Below, piece by piece: positions 25,042 through 33,903 of a DNA stretch of 64,000 bases. The stretch is from Fischerella muscicola SAG 1427-1 = PCC 73103 (GTDB lineage Bacteria > Cyanobacteriota > Cyanobacteriia > Cyanobacteriales > Nostocaceae). Numbering within the stretch: the first letter of the stretch is position 1; the number at the start of each line of letters is the position of its first letter. The stretch is from positions 1-64,000 of the forward strand of contig NZ_AJLJ01000496.1 in the NCBI RefSeq assembly GCF_000317245.1, given 5' to 3'. Under the pieces are notes generated by a model. It did no database searches, was not told the DNA's origin, and was given only the letters and a program-made list of their open reading frames with translations. Position numbers and translations under genes: made by a program.

Positions 25042-26685
25042 ATGTTTCTTACTCAAACAGTTCCCCGTCAACGAGAAATCGTTGAAGTTCTTTTCCGTAA
25101 TGGCTGGGACTATATGCGAAGATTGATCACAGGTGGTAAAGCTGATGAGCCTCAGTTACCCACACCAGCAGTTTTGAAAAATATCTTGGTTGATTTAGGC
25201 CCTGTGTACGTCAAATTGGGTCAACTACTTTCTACCCGTCCAGACTTGCTAAGTGGTTCTTATATTGAAGAACTATCAACACTACAAGATGAAGTCCCAC
25301 CAGTTTCTTGGTCAGAAATAGAAGTTCTGATTCGTCAACAACTCAAACAACCTTTAGAAGAAACCTTTACAACTATTAATCCTATAGCAGTAGCAGCTGG
25401 TTCCATTGCTCAAACACATCGGGCTACCCTCAAAGATGGGCGAGAAGTTGCTTTGAAAGTGCAACGTCCAGGGATTGATGTTACTGTTGCTAGAGATATT
25501 GCTCTGATTCAAGGTATTGCTGATTTGGTAGCACGTACTGAATTTGGTCAAAGCTACGAAATCAAATCTATCGCCGAAGAGTTTGTCAAAGCTTTGGAAG
25601 CAGAGTTAGATTTCACACTAGAAGCTAGTTATACTGACGATTTGCGGCGCAATTTATCTCAGAGTCGCTGGTTTGATCCAAATCAGATCAAAGTCGCCCA
25701 AATTTATTGGGATTTGACAACACAAAAATTACTAGTAATGGAATGGTTGGATGGTGTACCGTTATTGTCAGCAAATTTAAGTAGCCAAAACGGTAAAAGC
25801 CCGATTGTAGAAAGACAAGAAATTACTACCTTGTTATTTCGTGCTTTTTTCCAACAATTATATATAGATGGATTTTTTCACGCCGATCCTCATCCAGGCA
25901 ATATTTTTTATCTTAAAGATGGGCGAATTGCTTTAATTGACTGCGGGATGATGGGACGACTCGATCCGCGGACACAGCAAATTTTAACAGAAATGTTATT
26001 AGCAATTGTTGATTTAGATGCTCAACGGTGCGCCCAATTAACTTTGCAATTAGCGGATTCAAATCAACCTGTCATTTTGTCTCGTCTGGAAAATGATTAT
26101 GACCGGATGTTGCGGAAGTACTATAACTTGAACTTGTCGCAAATGAATTTCAGTCAGATCATTTATGAACTGTTACAAGTCGCTCGTAATAATAAAATTC
26201 GTTTACCTAGTAATATGGGTTTGTATGCCAAAACCCTAGCTAACTTAGAGGGAGTAGCACGATCATTTAATCCTGATCTGAATTTTATAGATGAAATTCA
26301 ACCATTGATTACAGATTTATTCCGTCGTCAGTTGTTCGGAGAATCACCAGTGCGATCGCTCCTCAGAACAGCTCTAGATCTGAAAAGTCTCTCTTTACAA
26401 TCTCCCCGACAAATCGAATTACTGCTAGATCGAGTCACATCAGAGACATTACAATGGAATTTAAATGTACGTGGTCTAGATAGCTTACGCCGTACCACCG
26501 ATGATGCTGCCAATCGGCTTTCTTTTAGTATCCTAGTAGGTTCACTGATTATGGGAGCAGCAATCATTTCTAGCAATGCGAGAACACCACAATTTTCTCT
26601 TCTGAGTAACGTATTATTTGCTACAGCAACCTTCTTAGGTTTGTGGCTGGTTATTAGTATTTTGCGATCAGGACGTTTACGATAA
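25042..26685 (+). CDS. ABC1/UbiB family atypical kinase
   Basis: A 547-residue member of the AarF/ABC1/UbiB family. Family motifs: the KxGQ helix VYVKLGQLLSTRPDLL (about 50), an Ala-rich nucleotide loop AAGSIAQTHRA (about 118), the VAIK-like lysine ALKVQRPG, HADPHPGN (catalytic loop) and LIDCGMMG (DFG-like). A C-terminal hydrophobic pair (about 490-540) anchors it in the membrane. In cyanobacteria and plastids these ATPases affect prenylquinone (plastoquinone, tocopherol) metabolism. Several paralogues are normal per genome, so the specific quinone role is not assignable. Confidence 0.92.
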   Translation: MFLTQTVPRQREIVEVLFRNGWDYMRRLITGGKADEPQLPTPAVLKNILVDLGPVYVKLGQLLSTRPDLLSGSYIEELSTLQDEVPPVSWSEIEVLIRQQLKQPLEETFTTINPIAVAAGSIAQTHRATLKDGREVALKVQRPGIDVTVARDIALIQGIADLVARTEFGQSYEIKSIAEEFVKALEAELDFTLEASYTDDLRRNLSQSRWFDPNQIKVAQIYWDLTTQKLLVMEWLDGVPLLSANLSSQNGKSPIVERQEITTLLFRAFFQQLYIDGFFHADPHPGNIFYLKDGRIALIDCGMMGRLDPRTQQILTEMLLAIVDLDAQRCAQLTLQLADSNQPVILSRLENDYDRMLRKYYNLNLSQMNFSQIIYELLQVARNNKIRLPSNMGLYAKTLANLEGVARSFNPDLNFIDEIQPLITDLFRRQLFGESPVRSLLRTALDLKSLSLQSPRQIELLLDRVTSETLQWNLNVRGLDSLRRTTDDAANRLSFSILVGSLIMGAAIISSNARTPQFSLLSNVLFATATFLGLWLVISILRSGRLR

Positions 26686-26785
26686 TTTTGTTGCTTGTTT
26701 GCTAATAGCAATAAACAACCATCAACTACTGTACAGGCGCACAGCTAGCTGTGTATCTTTACTAACACCAACTATCTACCATTTT

Positions 26786-27772
26786 ATGCCAATCATTGAA
26801 GCTCAAAATCTGAGCAAAGTTTATCCTGTCGCTGTGAAAGAACCAGGTATTGCTGGAACAATTACTCACTTTTTTCGCCGCACCTATCGCCAAATTAAAG
26901 CAGTTCAAGATGTTTCTTTTGAAATAGCACCTGGTGAAGTAGTTGGGTTTTTAGGGCCGAATGGTGCTGGAAAAACCACCACACTCAAAATGCTGACAGG
27001 ATTGATTCATCCCTCTAGTGGTATAGTTAAAGTCGCTGGTTATGTTCCCTTTCGTCGTCAAGAGGTATTTTTGCAAAAAATAACCTTAGTAATGGGACAA
27101 AAGCAACAATTAATTTGGGACTTGCCAGCACTAGATTCTTTGAAAATTAACGCTGCTGTTTACAATATTAGCGATCGCGAATTTCGCAAGCGAGTCGGTG
27201 AACTCACCGAAATGCTGTCTCTCGAAGGAAAACTTAACCAACCAGTACGCAAACTATCTTTAGGTGAGCGTATGAAAGCAGAAATTCTAGCAGCACTTTT
27301 ACATCGTCCTTCCGTGCTGTTTTTAGATGAACCAACTTTAGGACTAGACGTTAATGCTCAGGTGGGAGTACGCGACTTTTTACGAGAGTATAATCAGCGT
27401 TATCAAGCCACAGTACTGTTGACGAGTCATTACATGGCAGATATCACCGCTCTGTGTCAACGGGTATTATTAATTCACCAAGGTAAGTTGATGTATGACG
27501 GTAGTCTAGATGGACTATTAGAAAAGTTTGCACCTTATCGAGAGGTACATGTGGAATTAACACAACCTCTGTCAAAACACAGACTCATGTTCTATGGTGA
27601 TGTCCAAAAATTAGATGGACGGATGGTGTGTTTTATGGTGCAGCAAGAAGATTTGACACGCACCGTTTCGCGGATTTTAGCAGAGTTAGATGTGATTGAT
27701 TTAACTGTGAATGAACCACCAGTGGAAGAAGTTATTGGAAGAGTATTTCAAGCAGGGGTAGTTAGTAGCTAA
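26786..27772 (+). CDS. ABC-2 type exporter, ATP-binding subunit
   Basis: A 328-residue ATPase from the ATG at 26786 (MPIIEAQNLSKVYP). Walker A GPNGAGKTT, Q-loop near MGQKQQL, signature LSLGERMK, Walker B VLFLDEPTLGLD and switch LLTSHYM are all present. The roughly 90-residue C-terminal tail after the nucleotide-binding domain is typical of the group paired with DUF990-type permeases. It partners the permease gene 108 bases downstream. Upstream codons from 26699 are not conserved in style and are excluded. The substrate is unknown; relatives export drugs or lipids. Confidence 0.9.
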   Translation: MPIIEAQNLSKVYPVAVKEPGIAGTITHFFRRTYRQIKAVQDVSFEIAPGEVVGFLGPNGAGKTTTLKMLTGLIHPSSGIVKVAGYVPFRRQEVFLQKITLVMGQKQQLIWDLPALDSLKINAAVYNISDREFRKRVGELTEMLSLEGKLNQPVRKLSLGERMKAEILAALLHRPSVLFLDEPTLGLDVNAQVGVRDFLREYNQRYQATVLLTSHYMADITALCQRVLLIHQGKLMYDGSLDGLLEKFAPYREVHVELTQPLSKHRLMFYGDVQKLDGRMVCFMVQQEDLTRTVSRILAELDVIDLTVNEPPVEEVIGRVFQAGVVSS

Positions 27773-27817
27773 AAATAGTTGTTTGTACGTTGTTGCTGGT
27801 TAATAACTAATGACTAT

Positions 27818-27869
27818 TGTACAGACGCGATTAATACTATTTGTACAGACGCAATTAATCGCGTCTACT
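27818..27869. repeat. GACGCG-type repeat (copy D)
   Basis: TTGTACAGACGCGATTAATA, then TTTGTACAGACGCAATTAATC and GCGTCTAC: two direct half-copies inside the ABC operon, between ATPase and permease, without disturbing either frame. Confidence 0.6.
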
Positions 27870-27880
27870 AATGACAAATT

Positions 27881-28669
27881 ATGCAAAGACTAATCAAAAC
27901 AACATTAACTTTTCTGTCTGTATACTACGCTTACATGATGGAGTATCGTGCAGAACTAATTTTATGGGTTTTAGCTGGCTCTTTACCAATTATCCTGATG
28001 GGAGTTTGGATACAAGCTGCTCAAGGTGGACAATTCGGTTTAACACCCGTAGATTTTGCTCGTTACTTTCTGGCTGTTTTTTTGGTGAGACAGTTCACAG
28101 TTGTATGGGTAATTTGGGAAGTGGAAAGGGAAGTAGTAGAAGGTAAACTTTCCAACAGATTGCTACAACCAATTGATCCAGTATGGCATCATGTTGCTGC
28201 CCATGTTAGTGAAAGAGTTGCTCGTATACCGTTCGCAATTCTTTTAGTAGGATTGTTTTTTCTACTATATCCCCAAGCTTTTTGGATACCTAGCTTAGGA
28301 ACTTTTTTATTGTTTAGTTTAGTGGTGATATTAGCTTTTATTTTACGCTTCGCAATTCAGTACACTTTTGCTATATTTTCTTTTTGGACAGAAAGAGCAA
28401 GTGCTTTAGAAGATTTCTGGTTTTTGTTCTTTTTATTTTTATCTGGTATGATTGCTCCTCTTGAGGTTTTCCCAGAATCAGTCAGGACTGTAGTACTTTT
28501 TACTCCTTTTCCCTATTTAATTAATTTTCCTGCCAGTATTTTGGTAGGGATACCCGTAAATTTGACACAGGGATTGGTGTCAATGTTGGGTTGGATTTTA
28601 TTTTTTTTGGGTTTGAATCGTTGGTTATGGCGAAAAGGATTAAAGCGGTATTCGGGAATGGGAGCATGA
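27881..28669 (+). CDS. ABC-2 family permease (DUF990-like)
   Basis: Integral membrane protein of 262 residues with about six membrane helices (for example LILWVLAGSLPIILMGVWI near 28, VARIPFAILLVGLFFLLYP near 112, VSMLGWILFFLGLNRW near 235). It fits the ABC-2 exporter permeases of the DUF990 type, which usually occur as two adjacent permease genes plus one ATPase. Here only one permease follows the ATPase, so the complex may be a homodimer or the second permease may be elsewhere. Export substrate unknown. Confidence 0.85.
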   Translation: MQRLIKTTLTFLSVYYAYMMEYRAELILWVLAGSLPIILMGVWIQAAQGGQFGLTPVDFARYFLAVFLVRQFTVVWVIWEVEREVVEGKLSNRLLQPIDPVWHHVAAHVSERVARIPFAILLVGLFFLLYPQAFWIPSLGTFLLFSLVVILAFILRFAIQYTFAIFSFWTERASALEDFWFLFFLFLSGMIAPLEVFPESVRTVVLFTPFPYLINFPASILVGIPVNLTQGLVSMLGWILFFLGLNRWLWRKGLKRYSGMGA

Positions 28670-28759
28670 ATTAATGTCTCGTAACAAGCTGCTACGTATC
28701 TATACATAATTTTCATACCTATGTCATTAATTATTCATAAATATTCTGGTAGAATTGCT

Positions 28760-28834
28760 GGTAGCAAACATTAAATTTGCTCCTCACACCACACCGCTGC
28801 TCTCTTGTGTGCTAAAGGCAAGAGAGCTTTTTTT
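28760..28834 (+). ncRNA. yfr1: Yfr1-like small RNA
   Basis: Architecture matches the cyanobacterial sRNA Yfr1. A 5' stem-loop GCAAA...TTTGC (28764-28780) comes first, then an unpaired stretch containing CTCCTCACAC (28780-28789; 10 of the 11 bases of the ultra-conserved ACTCCTCACAC). A 3' terminator stem GCTCTCTTG / CAAGAGAGC (28799-28807 and 28819-28827) with a T7 tail closes it. A -10-like TAGAAT (28750-28755) gives a start near 28761-28763 and an RNA of about 72 nt. Yfr1 is an antisense regulator whose CU-rich motif pairs with target mRNAs, including porin genes. The call rests on motif and structure; a covariance search would settle it. Confidence 0.65.
28799..28834 (+). terminator. Rho-independent terminator (Yfr1-like RNA)
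   Basis: Nine-bp stem GCTCTCTTG / CAAGAGAGC with an 11-base loop, followed by TTTTTTT. It is the 3' end of the proposed sRNA and may also stop read-through from the permease gene 130 bases upstream. Confidence 0.8.
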
Positions 28835-29132
28835 ATTGGTTATGACGTCTGTAATCGTGACAATCAGCTAACCGTCTACCAAAAATTCATACTCAAGGCT
28901 GTGATTCTTGCTTTTTGCCAATGAGTATCTTAGGACATGAAGCTAACTGTCCAAATCAAATTACCACTAAGGCAAGCTTTAGCTATAGATTAATAACAGA
29001 ATGCCATTTCACATTTTTTGTTGAAGACTCACCAGATTGGAAATTTGTAGGTTAGCACATCTATGTGTCCCTAGAATCACCTCCCAAAACCCTAGTTATG
29101 GGGTTAAATATCAAGAATTGCTAATAAAATTC

Positions 29133-30089
29133 ATGTCCAACAGTCCGTTGATTCCTCAGCCAAATTCAAATGATGCACAAGAAGCAGTTTTGACACCGCT
29201 AACAGAAGCAATGATTCAACGTGCAAAAGAAGGTGTTGCTTATGCACGCGATCGCCATGCTAATGAAATTATCCACCAAGCGCTACAGGAGGCGGAAGCA
29301 ATTGCTGAAGGTGGTTCGGAACACAAAGTTAGTGGTGAGGTGCGACGAAAGGTAATACGGACTCTTATCCATAGTTTATTTCGGGTGAAAGTTGAGTTTT
29401 CAGAACGGATTCCTACTCAACCAGTGTTAGTTGCAGCTAACCATCTCAATCATATTGATCCGTTTTTATTACTATCAGAATTACCTGCACATCCCTACAG
29501 CTATATTTTTGGCGATGCTCGTACTCTTTATAATCAGTGGTGGAAACGGCAATTTCTACATTTGGCTAAGGGAGTCATACCTATAGAACGGATTTGGAAA
29601 GAAGAATTAGCAGTAATACAAGCTGCAAAAACTGGAGATGAAGATCTAGTTGAATTAGCAGATGCTATAGAAAAATATGTCCCCACAGGTAACTCTATAG
29701 AATTTATGCGACGCTTAGATCGTATTGTTCAAGGCATTTTTGCTCGTGGGGAAAATATCATTCTATTTCCAGAAGGAAGACTGGGCAATGCCGAAGCTCA
29801 GTTATTTGTTCCTCTCAAACGTGGCGTTGCTATTTATGCTTTGCGTTCTGGAGTACCAATTTTACCTGTAGCTTTAATTGGCACACAAGATCTCTACCTC
29901 TGCAAACAATTAACTGTTCGATTTGGCGAACCGATTATTTCTCTGCAATCCAGCCGTCCCAAAGCACAACAAATACAAGCAATAGTAGATCAGTTAGAAG
30001 CAGCATTGACAGATTTATTACCGAAAGACTATCAAGAACCGAAAGAACCAAAGTTATTACATCACTTTCTTAATCATATGTTTTGGTAA
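29133..30089 (+). CDS. PlsC-type glycerol-3-phosphate/lysophosphatidate acyltransferase
   Basis: A 318-residue acyltransferase from the ATG at 29133 (MSNSPLIPQ). Motif I is NHLNHIDPF (H-x4-D, catalytic), motif III FPEGRLG, and a later PVALIGTQDLY corresponds to motif IV. It probably acylates lysophosphatidic acid or a related acceptor at the cytoplasmic membrane face during glycerolipid synthesis. The N-terminal about 90 residues are helical and charged. The 32 upstream codons in the open frame contain no family-like sequence. The exact acceptor is uncertain because cyanobacteria carry several PlsC paralogues. Confidence 0.85.
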   Translation: MSNSPLIPQPNSNDAQEAVLTPLTEAMIQRAKEGVAYARDRHANEIIHQALQEAEAIAEGGSEHKVSGEVRRKVIRTLIHSLFRVKVEFSERIPTQPVLVAANHLNHIDPFLLLSELPAHPYSYIFGDARTLYNQWWKRQFLHLAKGVIPIERIWKEELAVIQAAKTGDEDLVELADAIEKYVPTGNSIEFMRRLDRIVQGIFARGENIILFPEGRLGNAEAQLFVPLKRGVAIYALRSGVPILPVALIGTQDLYLCKQLTVRFGEPIISLQSSRPKAQQIQAIVDQLEAALTDLLPKDYQEPKEPKLLHHFLNHMFW

Positions 30090-30282
30090 TCTTTAATTCT
30101 TGTTCTGTAGAGTCATAAATAAACGTCTTTTATCATGTTTTTTAAATTAATTGTTGGATTTGGTTAAGTGCGAGTATTCAACTTTTATCAATTTACTTGT
30201 AGTATAAAATATACAAACATGATTATTTTTGTATAACCTAGTTATTTATCTCATTTTTACCTAATTTAGATTTTTTAATTTC

Positions 30283-30375
30283 CAAATCATTCGTGAGAGA
30301 CAAGATCCCCGACTTCTGCTGAGAAGTCGGGGATCTTGGCTTTGCGATTCTTACACATCATACAAAATTGCTATA
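30283..30375. repeat. Hairpin element, CCCGACTTCT family (copy 2)
   Basis: Contains a perfect 16-bp stem AAGATCCCCGACTTCT / AGAAGTCGGGGATCTT (30302-30317 and 30322-30337) with a 4-base loop, preceded by AAATCATTCGTGAGAGAC and ending in ATTGCTATA. It matches copies at 18116 and 35508. The 329-base gap around it (30090-30418) shows no gene. Confidence 0.7.
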
Positions 30376-30418
30376 GTAAAATTATAAACTTACTAAAATA
30401 TTTAACTTCAATTTTAAT

Positions 30419-31570
30419 ATGAAAATTAGAGCTATTACAACAGGTATTTCCTTAACTTCTCCCAAGGAAAAAGATAAGATTAAGCAAGCTGCGGAGTTCA
30501 ATCAACAAGCAAAAACTTTGTTTGAACAATTTGGTCATGAAGTTCAAACAACCAGAATAGCTACAAATTCATGGGAAGAATATCTACAAGATTTATCTCC
30601 CACAGAAATTGTAAGCATTATTCAAAATCTAGAACTATTTTGTGATGAACTGAATATCAATTTTTTTAATATTGGATATGCCAGTCGCCCTGAAAATATT
30701 GCTATCATTCCAGAAATCAAGAAAAGCACATCTTTAATTTTTTCTTCCTCTAAAATTGGTGACAAAGAAACTGGGATTAACTATGAGAGTACTTTAGAAT
30801 CTGCAAAAGCAATTAAACGTATTTCTCAAGAAACTGAAAATGGCTATGGGAACTTTCGATTTTGTGCTTGGGCAAATTGTAACTCAAGTATACCATTTTT
30901 TCCTGCTGCCTACCATGAAGGTGATACATCTTTTGCTCTTGCTATAGAGTGCAGCGATTTAGTAATGAAAGCTTTTGATACAGCAAACAATAATATTCAA
31001 TTAGCAGAAAAAAAACTGCAATTATTTTTAACAGAGGAATTAAATAAATTAGCAGATATAGGTGAAAAAATTTCTGCGAAATTTGGTATTAATTATAACG
31101 GTATTGATACATCCTTAGCACCACCTTTAGAGCGACAAGAAAGCATTGCTTTTGCTTATGAAAAACTGATGAATAGCAAATTTGGATCTCAAGGAACACT
31201 AACAGTTTCTGGGATGTTGACTCGTGTTTTAAAAAGTGTACCTGTGAAAATCTGTGGTTATTCTGGTTTGATGCTTCCTGTGTGTGAAGATGTCGGTTTA
31301 GCAGCCAGAGCAAATGAACAAACTTATGATATCACTAATTTATTATTATACTCGGCAGTCTGTGGGTGTGGACTTGATACAGTTCCCATACCTGGTAATG
31401 TTTCTACAGAAAAGATTACAGCAATATTAATGGATCTAGCGACTTTAGCCATTAAGCTAAATAAGCCTTTATCAGCAAGATTATTTCCAATTCCAGGAAA
31501 AGAAGCTGGGGAAATGACTGCTTTCAATTCCCCATATCTTGTTGATTGCAAAATATTTGGTGTTGATTAA
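30419..31570 (+). CDS. DUF711 family protein
   Basis: Soluble 383-residue protein of the DUF711/UPF0210-like family. It starts MKIRAITTGISL, has a Ser/Gly-rich central part (FAWANCNSSIPFFPAAYHEG style near residue 145) and the C-terminal CGYSGLMLPVCEDVGLA and CGCGLDTVPIPG. The family adopts a pyruvate formate-lyase/ribonucleotide-reductase-like barrel fold but lacks the glycyl-radical motif; its reaction is unknown. It is convergent with the 2-oxoglutarate dioxygenase gene, with 42 bases between the stops. AT content is somewhat higher than in neighbouring metabolic genes, which may hint at a different history. Confidence 0.8.
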   Translation: MKIRAITTGISLTSPKEKDKIKQAAEFNQQAKTLFEQFGHEVQTTRIATNSWEEYLQDLSPTEIVSIIQNLELFCDELNINFFNIGYASRPENIAIIPEIKKSTSLIFSSSKIGDKETGINYESTLESAKAIKRISQETENGYGNFRFCAWANCNSSIPFFPAAYHEGDTSFALAIECSDLVMKAFDTANNNIQLAEKKLQLFLTEELNKLADIGEKISAKFGINYNGIDTSLAPPLERQESIAFAYEKLMNSKFGSQGTLTVSGMLTRVLKSVPVKICGYSGLMLPVCEDVGLAARANEQTYDITNLLLYSAVCGCGLDTVPIPGNVSTEKITAILMDLATLAIKLNKPLSARLFPIPGKEAGEMTAFNSPYLVDCKIFGVD

Positions 31571-31612
31571 AGTTGTGATTATTTATTGGTTAGTCAGATA
31601 AACAATCAACAA

Positions 31613-32281
31613 CTAATCGGAAAGCAAACTTGGCGAAGTTAGTACAAAAACATCTCTTGTTCCTACGCCCTCTGCTATAGGTTTAATAGGAGTGGTAAAG
31701 TGAAAGAATTGATGATCATTGATCAGTAATAATTCTCCTGGATAGAGAATTTTGTTGAAAACGGGCTTTTCTTTCTTTGCAGTATATAAATGGGTTTCTC
31801 CACCTTGAATATTTTTTCTATCAGCAGAAAAGATGCCGATAAAATCAGTCCCATCTCTATGAATACCTTCAGGCGCAGGATTACCAAAATTATCTGGTGA
31901 ACAACTAGTTCTGATTTGATGCACTCCGATTTCTGCTTCTGGATGCAGTTTACAAGAATCACTAAATGCGAAAACTAGGTTTTTAAATATATCTAGTTCT
32001 ATGAGTGCATCATCTAATTCTGCAAACTCTCTTTTGATATCACCTACTAAGGGATTATAATCTTTGCTTTGAAACAGATAACCATGAGGTAATTTGATTA
32101 ACTTATCTTTAGAAACGATGAAACGCGATAGCCTTCTGGTACGATAGTTACCTTTAATATAAGGGTCAACAGGTAAGTTATTAAAAAATGTTTGGAAACC
32201 TTCTGTAGTTATTGAGTTTACCTTTCGTAGGGTAAATAAAAAGGCATATTCCAATTCTGTTGATCCCAGGACTTTTTGCAT
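31613..32281 (-). CDS. 2-oxoglutarate/Fe(II) dioxygenase family protein
   Basis: A 222-residue enzyme of the 2OG-Fe_Oxy_2 family (the group containing isoleucine and other free amino-acid hydroxylases). The facial triad is visible as HRD in GIHRDGTDF (about residues 140-145) and a distal His in DHQFFHFTTPI. TRDVF supplies the Arg that binds 2-oxoglutarate. It probably hydroxylates a small molecule, possibly an amino acid or peptide-borne residue. The start is the ATG at 32281 (MQKVLGSTELEY); AGGAGAAA lies close upstream. No biosynthetic cluster surrounds it. Substrate not predictable. Confidence 0.82.
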   Translation of the reverse strand: MQKVLGSTELEYAFLFTLRKVNSITTEGFQTFFNNLPVDPYIKGNYRTRRLSRFIVSKDKLIKLPHGYLFQSKDYNPLVGDIKREFAELDDALIELDIFKNLVFAFSDSCKLHPEAEIGVHQIRTSCSPDNFGNPAPEGIHRDGTDFIGIFSADRKNIQGGETHLYTAKKEKPVFNKILYPGELLLINDHQFFHFTTPIKPIAEGVGTRDVFVLTSPSLLSD

Positions 32282-32589
32282 ACGGTTTTTCTCCTGGTAT
32301 ATTGGTTTTCTTCGTATCCTTCCGTGTTTTATATCTTGGGGAAGGCTTATATTTTCTAGTGTATGCTATTTTTTATAAAATTGTCGTTAAGTAGACTACA
32401 GAAAATGCCATTTTATGATATAGGAACTGAAAACTATTGATATAGGGAGCAAAGAGAATTAAGAATTTTGCCCGTATGGCTGATATGAAGTGAAGCGATG
32501 ATAAATATCATGTTTTTAGATATCGAACACTGATACACATAATTGGACATACTCTAGAAGCGATCGCTTGGAGTGCGATCGCCTTTGAT
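32282..32589. other. Intergenic, 308 bp
   Basis: Separates two minus-strand genes. It holds the promoter region of the dioxygenase gene, which begins with a good ribosome binding site, and GCGATCGC-type palindromes near 32563-32582. I see no hairpin terminator or ORF. Confidence 0.4.
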
Positions 32590-32880
32590 TTAAATCGGTA
32601 TACAACAAGGAATTACAATACATCCACTTTCTGCGCGTTGACTTTGCAGAGTTTGAGCAGCTATTTTACACGCTTTGAATCTTTGAGGAGCCATTTGTAT
32701 AGTCGTGAGCAAATTCTGGTTAATCAGTTGGCGCTTGATGTAGTCAGAGCAAGACTCACCTCCATGAAGCAATCGATGGGGACAGGAAAAACCTTTGTGA
32801 GGAGAAAGGCGCTTTTGATAGGTATTTAGTGATACGATCGCAACCTGGGTTGCAAAAGTCTCAATAGTACTGACTGACAT
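32590..32880 (-). CDS. yidD: YidD-like membrane protein insertion efficiency factor
   Basis: A 96-residue protein resembling YidD: the helix ATQVAIVSLNTYQKRLSPHKG followed by the Cys motif CPHRLLHGGESCSDY, where classical YidD has a C-R-F-x-P-T-C-S-x-Y pattern. YidD assists YidC-dependent insertion of membrane proteins. Here the central motif diverges (extra residues, HGGESC instead of PTC), and a Cys-rich tail (CIVIPCC) is added at the C-terminus. It is an orphan, not beside rpmH/rnpA. The divergence suggests a paralogue with a specialised role. Confidence 0.7.
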   Translation of the reverse strand: MSVSTIETFATQVAIVSLNTYQKRLSPHKGFSCPHRLLHGGESCSDYIKRQLINQNLLTTIQMAPQRFKACKIAAQTLQSQRAESGCIVIPCCIPI

Positions 32881-33039
32881 AAGAAAAATAGTGATCTAAA
32901 CAACCACTCAATCTTCTATCCAACCTCAGTCTCTATTACTCTATCAACAGGTTTAATTTGCATACTGGTTCTAATCGGCTGGTATGAATAAAATTTGACT
33001 AAAATCAAATATTGCTGAACTCCATTCCCAATCAAGATT

Positions 33040-33879
33040 ATGAGTTTTTCCAGCCGCAACTCACTCTTCAAAAACATCGGCACGTACATTATATTAAGTG
33101 CGATCGCAGTAGCCACGCTTTTTCCTTTATTTTGGCTCTTAAGTACTGCACTCAAATCTCAAAGTGAAAATATCTTCCAGTCACCACCGCAGTTACTACC
33201 AAGCCAACCAACTTTGGAAAACTTTGTTAACGTTTGGCAATCTAATCCTTTTGGACAGTATCTATTCAATAGTACTTTTGTTGCTGTACTAACTGTCGGA
33301 TTAAATTTACTGTTTTGCGCTTTAGCTGCTTATCCCTTAGCTAGACTTTCATTTGCGGGAAGAGACTGGATTTTTATCGCGATTATTTCCACAATTATGA
33401 TTCCGTTTCAAATCGTGATGATACCCCTGTATATTTTGACAGTTCAATTAGGGTTAAGAAATACCTACTTAGGAATGATTTTTCCTAGCCTAGCTTCTGC
33501 TTTTGGGATTTTTCTATTGCGACAAGCTTTTATAAGTGTCCCCAAAGAGATGGAAGAAGCAGCACGCATGGATGGCTGTTCAGAATTAGGTATATGGTGG
33601 TACGTGATGTTACCAGCAGTTCGTCCTGCATTAGTTACTCTAGCAATTTTCGTTTTTATCGGTTCTTGGAGTGATTTTTTGTGGCCTTTAATTGTTATTC
33701 AAGATGAAAGCTTATATACCCTACCTTTAGGTGTAGCAAAATTAGCGGGTACTTTTTCTCTTGATTGGCGATTAGTAGCTGCTGGCTCAGTAATTTCTAT
33801 TGTTCCAGTTATGCTGTTATTTTTATTTTTACAACGCTACATAGTACCTACAGAAACTGGTAGCGGGGTGAAAGGATGA
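33040..33879 (+). CDS. Carbohydrate ABC transporter permease (MalG type)
   Basis: A 279-residue inner-membrane permease with six membrane helices and the EAA loop EEAARMDGCSELGIWW...LPAVRPAL (about 185-210), which docks on the ATPase. It belongs to the CUT1 sugar/polyol uptake family (MalG, LacG, GgtD). The first helix FPLFWLLSTALKSQSE is typical of MalG-type subunits. The partner permease, binding protein and ATPase are not in the window; the preceding plus-strand gene is a DUF711 protein 1.4 kb away. Substrate therefore unknown. Confidence 0.88.
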   Translation: MSFSSRNSLFKNIGTYIILSAIAVATLFPLFWLLSTALKSQSENIFQSPPQLLPSQPTLENFVNVWQSNPFGQYLFNSTFVAVLTVGLNLLFCALAAYPLARLSFAGRDWIFIAIISTIMIPFQIVMIPLYILTVQLGLRNTYLGMIFPSLASAFGIFLLRQAFISVPKEMEEAARMDGCSELGIWWYVMLPAVRPALVTLAIFVFIGSWSDFLWPLIVIQDESLYTLPLGVAKLAGTFSLDWRLVAAGSVISIVPVMLLFLFLQRYIVPTETGSGVKG

Positions 33880-33903
33880 AGGATAAGAATAAAAATCAAA
33901 AAC

